Shown here in pieces: positions 60,789 to 64,000 of a stretch of DNA of 64,000 nucleotides (position 1 is the stretch's first letter; each line of letters opens with the position of its first letter). The notes under the pieces are model-generated. The model was not told the DNA's origin. It made no database searches and saw nothing but the letters and a program-made list of their open reading frames with translations. The stretch is from Levilactobacillus tangyuanensis (lineage in GTDB: Bacteria > Bacillota > Bacilli > Lactobacillales > Lactobacillaceae): assembly GCF_003946545.1 (NCBI RefSeq), contig NZ_RHOA01000004.1:62001-126000 (forward strand). The letters are read 5' to 3'. The translations under genes were made by a program, and so were the position numbers.

Positions 60789-61805
60789 ATGGAAACCAAG
60801 ATCTTTAAACCAACTGAAATTGATGCCGCTGCTCAGGCCATTCGTGACGGCCAACTTGTGGCGTTTCCGACTGAGACCGTTTATGGCTTAGGAGCGGATG
60901 CCACCAATGAAGCGGCGGTTAAACAAGTCTATTTAGCGAAGGGTCGTCCTAGCGACAATCCGTTGATTGTTCATGTGACGGGGATGGATACGGTTGAACA
61001 GTATGCCCAGCCACTGTCACCGGCGGCTAAGAAGCTCATTAAGGCCTTCTGGCCGGGTCCCTTAACGCTTATCTTTAAGTTACAGCCCGGGAAGCTTTCC
61101 TCGGCTGTTACCGGTGGCCTAAACACGGCGGCGTTTCGCAATCCGGACAACCAGGTCACGCTTGACCTGATTCGCACGGCTGGCGTGCCATTGGTCGGGC
61201 CATCCGCTAATACGTCGGGCAAGCCCAGTCCAACCTTGGCCAAGCATGTCTACCATGATTTGAATGGCAAGATTGCCGGCATCTTGGATGACGGGCCGAC
61301 CGAGGTTGGCGTTGAGTCCACGGTGTTGGATATGTCGACGGATATGCCCACTATTTTGCGGCCAGGTGCCGTGACCGAAGAAGAACTAACCGCAGTCATT
61401 GGGGATGTTCGCTCCAGTCATCATCGGGTGGGGGCCAAGGAGGTTCCTAAGGCGCCGGGGATGAAATACAAGCACTATGCACCGAATGCCCAAGTGACCA
61501 TCGTGGATCACGAGGCAGATTGGTCGGCAGCCATGGCGTGGGCCGGTCACCAGGATGGAACCATTGGTGTGATGGCGACCGACCCAATCTTGGCCGAACT
61601 GACGTTACCCAACAATACCGAGACGTATTCGTTGGGGGCTAACTTGGATTCGGCGAGTCACCAACTGTTTGCCGGCCTGCGACACTTCGATCTTGAGTCA
61701 CCAGTCACGGGCATCCTAGCGCAGGGCTTCCCCGATGACGGTCTTGGTGCAGCATACATGAATCGGTTGAACAAGTCAGCTGGCCAAGTCCACTTTGAAA
61801 AATAG
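60789..61805 (+). CDS. tsaC: L-threonylcarbamoyladenylate synthase (Sua5 type)
   Basis: The enzyme makes threonylcarbamoyl-AMP from threonine, bicarbonate and ATP for t6A modification of tRNA, the first step of the pathway in which tsaE (1146-1613) also acts. The 338-residue protein has the YrdC domain (about 1-200), with PTETVYGLGADA, KGRPSDNPL, SANTSGKPSPT and the GVESTVLD motif. The C-terminal Sua5 domain (about 220-338) has APGMKYKHYAP. ATG 60789 lies 11 bases after GGGAG. The longer frame from 60735 overlaps prmC. Confidence 0.94.
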   Translation: METKIFKPTEIDAAAQAIRDGQLVAFPTETVYGLGADATNEAAVKQVYLAKGRPSDNPLIVHVTGMDTVEQYAQPLSPAAKKLIKAFWPGPLTLIFKLQPGKLSSAVTGGLNTAAFRNPDNQVTLDLIRTAGVPLVGPSANTSGKPSPTLAKHVYHDLNGKIAGILDDGPTEVGVESTVLDMSTDMPTILRPGAVTEEELTAVIGDVRSSHHRVGAKEVPKAPGMKYKHYAPNAQVTIVDHEADWSAAMAWAGHQDGTIGVMATDPILAELTLPNNTETYSLGANLDSASHQLFAGLRHFDLESPVTGILAQGFPDDGLGAAYMNRLNKSAGQVHFEK

Positions 61806-61896
61806 GCAAAATTAATTGAATCTCGAATGGTGGCGGCCCCACCTGAGCAGAAAATTTGGTAAAATGAAACCAATTACTGTTCAGGAGGGACCGCCA

Positions 61897-63138
61897 TTGA
61901 ATTTTAAAGAGAAAGATCCAGCTCTTTGGGGAGCTATTGCCAAGGAAGAACAACGACAAGAGGACACCATCGAACTGATTGCTTCGGAAAACATTGTGAG
62001 TCAGGCCGTTCGGACGGCACAGGGGTCGGTGTTGACCAACAAGTACGCGGAAGGTTATCCAGGCAAACGTTACTATGGTGGCACCCAATACATCGATATC
62101 GTTGAGCAACTGGCGATTGACCGGGCCAAGGAATTGTTTCACGCGGAGTATGCGAACGTGCAGCCACATTCCGGTTCTCAAGCTAACCAGGCGGTCTATG
62201 CAGCGCTCCTGAAACCGGGAGACACCATCCTGGGGATGAGTCTCGACGCGGGGGGCCATTTGACTCACGGGGCCAAGGTTAACTTCTCCGGGAAGCTTTA
62301 CCAAACTTACGGTTACGACTTGAATCCCGACACAGAACGACTGGATTTTGACGCGATTCGTGCTCTGGCACTGAAGGTTAAGCCCCAACTGATCGTTGCC
62401 GGCGCGTCCGCCTATTCCCGGACGATTGACTGGCAGGCTTTCAGGGCCATTGCCGACGAGGTCGGTGCTTATCTGATGGTCGACATGGCGCACATCGCCG
62501 GCCTGGTTGCTGCCGGACTGCATCCCAGTCCCGTAGGCATTGCCGACGTTGTGACGACCACTACCCATAAGACCTTGCGTGGACCCCGTGGGGGGCTCAT
62601 CTTGTCTCAAGAAAAGTACGCCAAGCGGTTGAATTCGGCGGTATTCCCGGGGACGCAGGGGGGACCTTTGGAACATGTGATTGCCGGGAAGGCTGCGGCC
62701 TTCTTTGAAGATTTACAACCAGAGTTTAAGGACTATGCCCAACGGATTATCGACAATGCGCGGGCGATGGCAACGACCTTCGCCGATCTGCCAACGGTTC
62801 GAGTGGTGTCTGGTGGGACCGACAATCATCTGATGACGTTGGACCTTTCGGCAACCACGTTAAATGGGAAGCAGGCGCAAGATTTGTTGGATAGCGTGAT
62901 GATTACCACTAATAAGGAAGCCATTCCTAACGAAACTCTGAGTCCATTCAAGACCTCTGGCATTCGTCTTGGAACCCCGGCCATTACGACTCGTGGCTTC
63001 ACCCCAGCCGATTGTCAACAGGTTGCGAAGATGATTGTGGAAACACTCCTTAATCCAGAAGATGAAGCCGTTTTGAACCGGGTTCGTTCACAGGTCCGAG
63101 AATTGACGGCAGCTCATCCATTAACAGTGTTACCTTAA
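61897..63138 (+). CDS. glyA: Serine hydroxymethyltransferase
   Basis: GlyA converts serine and tetrahydrofolate into glycine and methylene-THF, the main source of one-carbon units. The 413-residue protein starts at TTG, 7 bases after AGGAGG, giving the family-typical [19 protein letters not shown] longer frame from 61816 has no SD. PLP-site motifs are LIASENIVS (about 26), HSGSQANQA (about 90) and the Schiff-base Lys in [14 protein letters not shown] (about 226). It lies 91 bases after tsaC and precedes upp. Confidence 0.96.
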   Translation: MNFKEKDPALWGAIAKEEQRQEDTIELIASENIVSQAVRTAQGSVLTNKYAEGYPGKRYYGGTQYIDIVEQLAIDRAKELFHAEYANVQPHSGSQANQAVYAALLKPGDTILGMSLDAGGHLTHGAKVNFSGKLYQTYGYDLNPDTERLDFDAIRALALKVKPQLIVAGASAYSRTIDWQAFRAIADEVGAYLMVDMAHIAGLVAAGLHPSPVGIADVVTTTTHKTLRGPRGGLILSQEKYAKRLNSAVFPGTQGGPLEHVIAGKAAAFFEDLQPEFKDYAQRIIDNARAMATTFADLPTVRVVSGGTDNHLMTLDLSATTLNGKQAQDLLDSVMITTNKEAIPNETLSPFKTSGIRLGTPAITTRGFTPADCQQVAKMIVETLLNPEDEAVLNRVRSQVRELTAAHPLTVLP

Positions 63139-63144
63139 TTTTGA

Positions 63145-63158
63145 AAAAAACGTTTTCA
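63145..63158 (+). promoter_or_regulatory. Cre-like inverted repeat before upp
   Basis: AAAAAACGTTTTCA matches cre at 12 of 14 positions, within a TGAAAA/TTTTCA inverted repeat (63142-63158). It could also be a weak glyA terminator. An extended -10, TGGTACAAT, lies about 40 bases downstream of it, near 63191-63199. Confidence 0.3.
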
Positions 63159-63229
63159 TTTGAAATTTTTCCGCTGTAATGCCGTAGATAATGGTACAAT
63201 TGTAAGAAATCACAAAGGAGCGTTTATCC

Positions 63230-63859
63230 ATGGGGAAGTTTCAAGTTCTTGACCACCCGTTGATTCAACACAAACTGACAATTATTCGGAATAAGAGTTG
63301 TGGTACTCGTAGTTTCCGGGAAGTTGTTAACGAGATCTCAACTTTAATGGCCTACGAGGTTTCACGCGATATGCCATTACAAGATAAGACGATCGAAACG
63401 CCGGTGGCGAAGATGACAGCCAAGGAACTTGCAGGTAAGAAAGTGGCCATTGTGCCAATCTTACGAGCAGGGATCGGCATGGTTGATGGTATTCTAGAAT
63501 TGATTCCAGCCGCCAAGGTGGGTCATATCGGGATGTACCGTGATGAAGTCACCCTTCAACCCCATGAGTATTTTGTTAAGTTACCTTCTGACATTGATCA
63601 ACGACAGGTATTCGTTGTCGATCCAATGTTGGCAACCGGTGGCTCGGCTATTATGGCCATTGATGCGCTGAAGAAGCGTGGTGCCAGCAACATGAAGTTT
63701 GTCTGCTTGGTCTCTGCCCCAGAAGGGGTTAAGGCCTTGCAGGAAGCCCATCCAGACGTCGACATTTACACGGCGGCCTTGGATGATCACTTGAACGAGG
63801 ACGGGTACATCGTCCCTGGTTTGGGCGATGCTGGTGACCGGTTGTTTGGGACAAAATAA
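63230..63859 (+). CDS. upp: Uracil phosphoribosyltransferase
   Basis: Upp joins uracil to PRPP to form UMP in pyrimidine salvage. The 209-residue protein has the start [17 protein letters not shown], the PRPP-binding region [15 protein letters not shown] (about 129-143) and the uracil-site stretch [16 protein letters not shown] at the C-terminus. ATG follows AGGAG. A near-perfect terminator closes the gene. In lactobacilli the atp operon commonly follows upp. That part lies beyond this window. Confidence 0.97.
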   Translation: MGKFQVLDHPLIQHKLTIIRNKSCGTRSFREVVNEISTLMAYEVSRDMPLQDKTIETPVAKMTAKELAGKKVAIVPILRAGIGMVDGILELIPAAKVGHIGMYRDEVTLQPHEYFVKLPSDIDQRQVFVVDPMLATGGSAIMAIDALKKRGASNMKFVCLVSAPEGVKALQEAHPDVDIYTAALDDHLNEDGYIVPGLGDAGDRLFGTK

Positions 63860-63865
63860 ACTTAG

Positions 63866-63902
63866 TAAGGTTCGGCTAGTTTACTAGCCGAACCTTTTTT
63901 GT
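63866..63902 (+). terminator. Terminator of upp
   Basis: AAGGTTCGGCTAG pairs with CTAGCCGAACCTT around TTTA, followed by six T. Confidence 0.93.
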
Positions 63903-63964
63903 TTTAATCTTTCGTTTGGAAATGGTTATGAAAACTGAAATTGTGTGCGTGCGCAAGTAAATTA

Positions 63965-63978
63965 TGGAAGCGATAACA
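63965..63978 (+). promoter_or_regulatory. Cre-like site near the window end
   Basis: TGGAAGCGATAACA matches cre at 12 of 14 positions. The downstream gene is outside the window. Confidence 0.25.
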
Positions 63979-64000
63979 ATCCTTTTATCATTGATTTCAA

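Noticed and set aside
61705-62676. 323-codon ORF on the minus strand
   Set aside because: It lies antisense to glyA, which is clearly the coding frame with PLP motifs.
1-64000. CRISPR array, prophage, insertion sequence or integrated plasmid
   Set aside because: No regularly spaced repeats, transposase, integrase or structural phage genes were seen. The AP2-domain gene is the only phage-like item and stands alone.

Overview
The window looks like core chromosome of a lactic acid bacterium of the family Lactobacillaceae. The evidence is the tmRNA tag peptide AKNNNNSYALAA, heterofermenter-type housekeeping genes, SD-led starts that include TTG and GTG, tRNAs without encoded CCA, and the order tdk-prfA-prmC-tsaC-glyA-upp. 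Base composition is near 50% GC, which would suit the Levilactobacillus side of the family, but the species is inference. I see no prophage, insertion sequence, CRISPR array or conjugative element.

Layout. 1-8.6 kb: acetate/energy and wall genes (pta, tsaE, a GNAT acetyltransferase, a YghZ-like aldo/keto reductase, two nucleases, murB, a Na+/H+ antiporter, a DUF1361 membrane protein). 8.8-15.3 kb: c-di-AMP synthesis and amino-sugar supply (cdaA-cdaR-glmM, then glmS and nagB), so wall precursor production is balanced by GlmM/GlmS against NagB. 15.4-18.8 kb: a secreted glucosaminidase, an orphan teichoic-acid exporter ATPase (TagH) and a probable CcpA-controlled small RNA. 19-27 kb: polyphosphate cluster (ppx-HD, ppk, ppx), LicD, a lipoprotein, MarR, Ohr/OsmC and several tiny genes. 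27-33.7 kb: membrane proteins, a minus-strand structured RNA, an AP2-domain protein, an ECF-type sigma/anti-sigma pair, an M20 dipeptidase and a signal-peptidase-like protein lacking its catalytic serine. 34-38 kb: a CDF metal exporter with a structured leader, tmRNA, and a two-component system. 38-46 kb: rRNA methyltransferase, GlcU, pgi, YfhO and two rare-anticodon tRNAs. 46-54.7 kb: zinc-ribbon/DUF805 protein, XRE regulator, divergent EAL and GGDEF genes, and a heterodimeric ABC exporter whose first subunit has an in-frame TAG. 54.8-64 kb: a serine beta-lactamase-fold protein, gatD-murT (lipid II amidation), tdk, prfA, prmC, tsaC, glyA and upp.

The most interesting signals are in non-coding DNA. 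(1) An approximately 87-nt RNA has a cre box across its -35 and an exposed pyrimidine-rich stretch that is perfectly complementary over 14 nt to the leader of the ABC exporter mRNA. (2) A long hairpin buries the SD of the CDF exporter, and a possible 19-residue leader ORF runs through it. (3) A minus-strand transcript has a near-consensus promoter and a terminator ahead of a membrane-protein gene. (4) The M20 dipeptidase leader has two mutually exclusive hairpins. All of these were read by eye and none has been tested by folding or database search.
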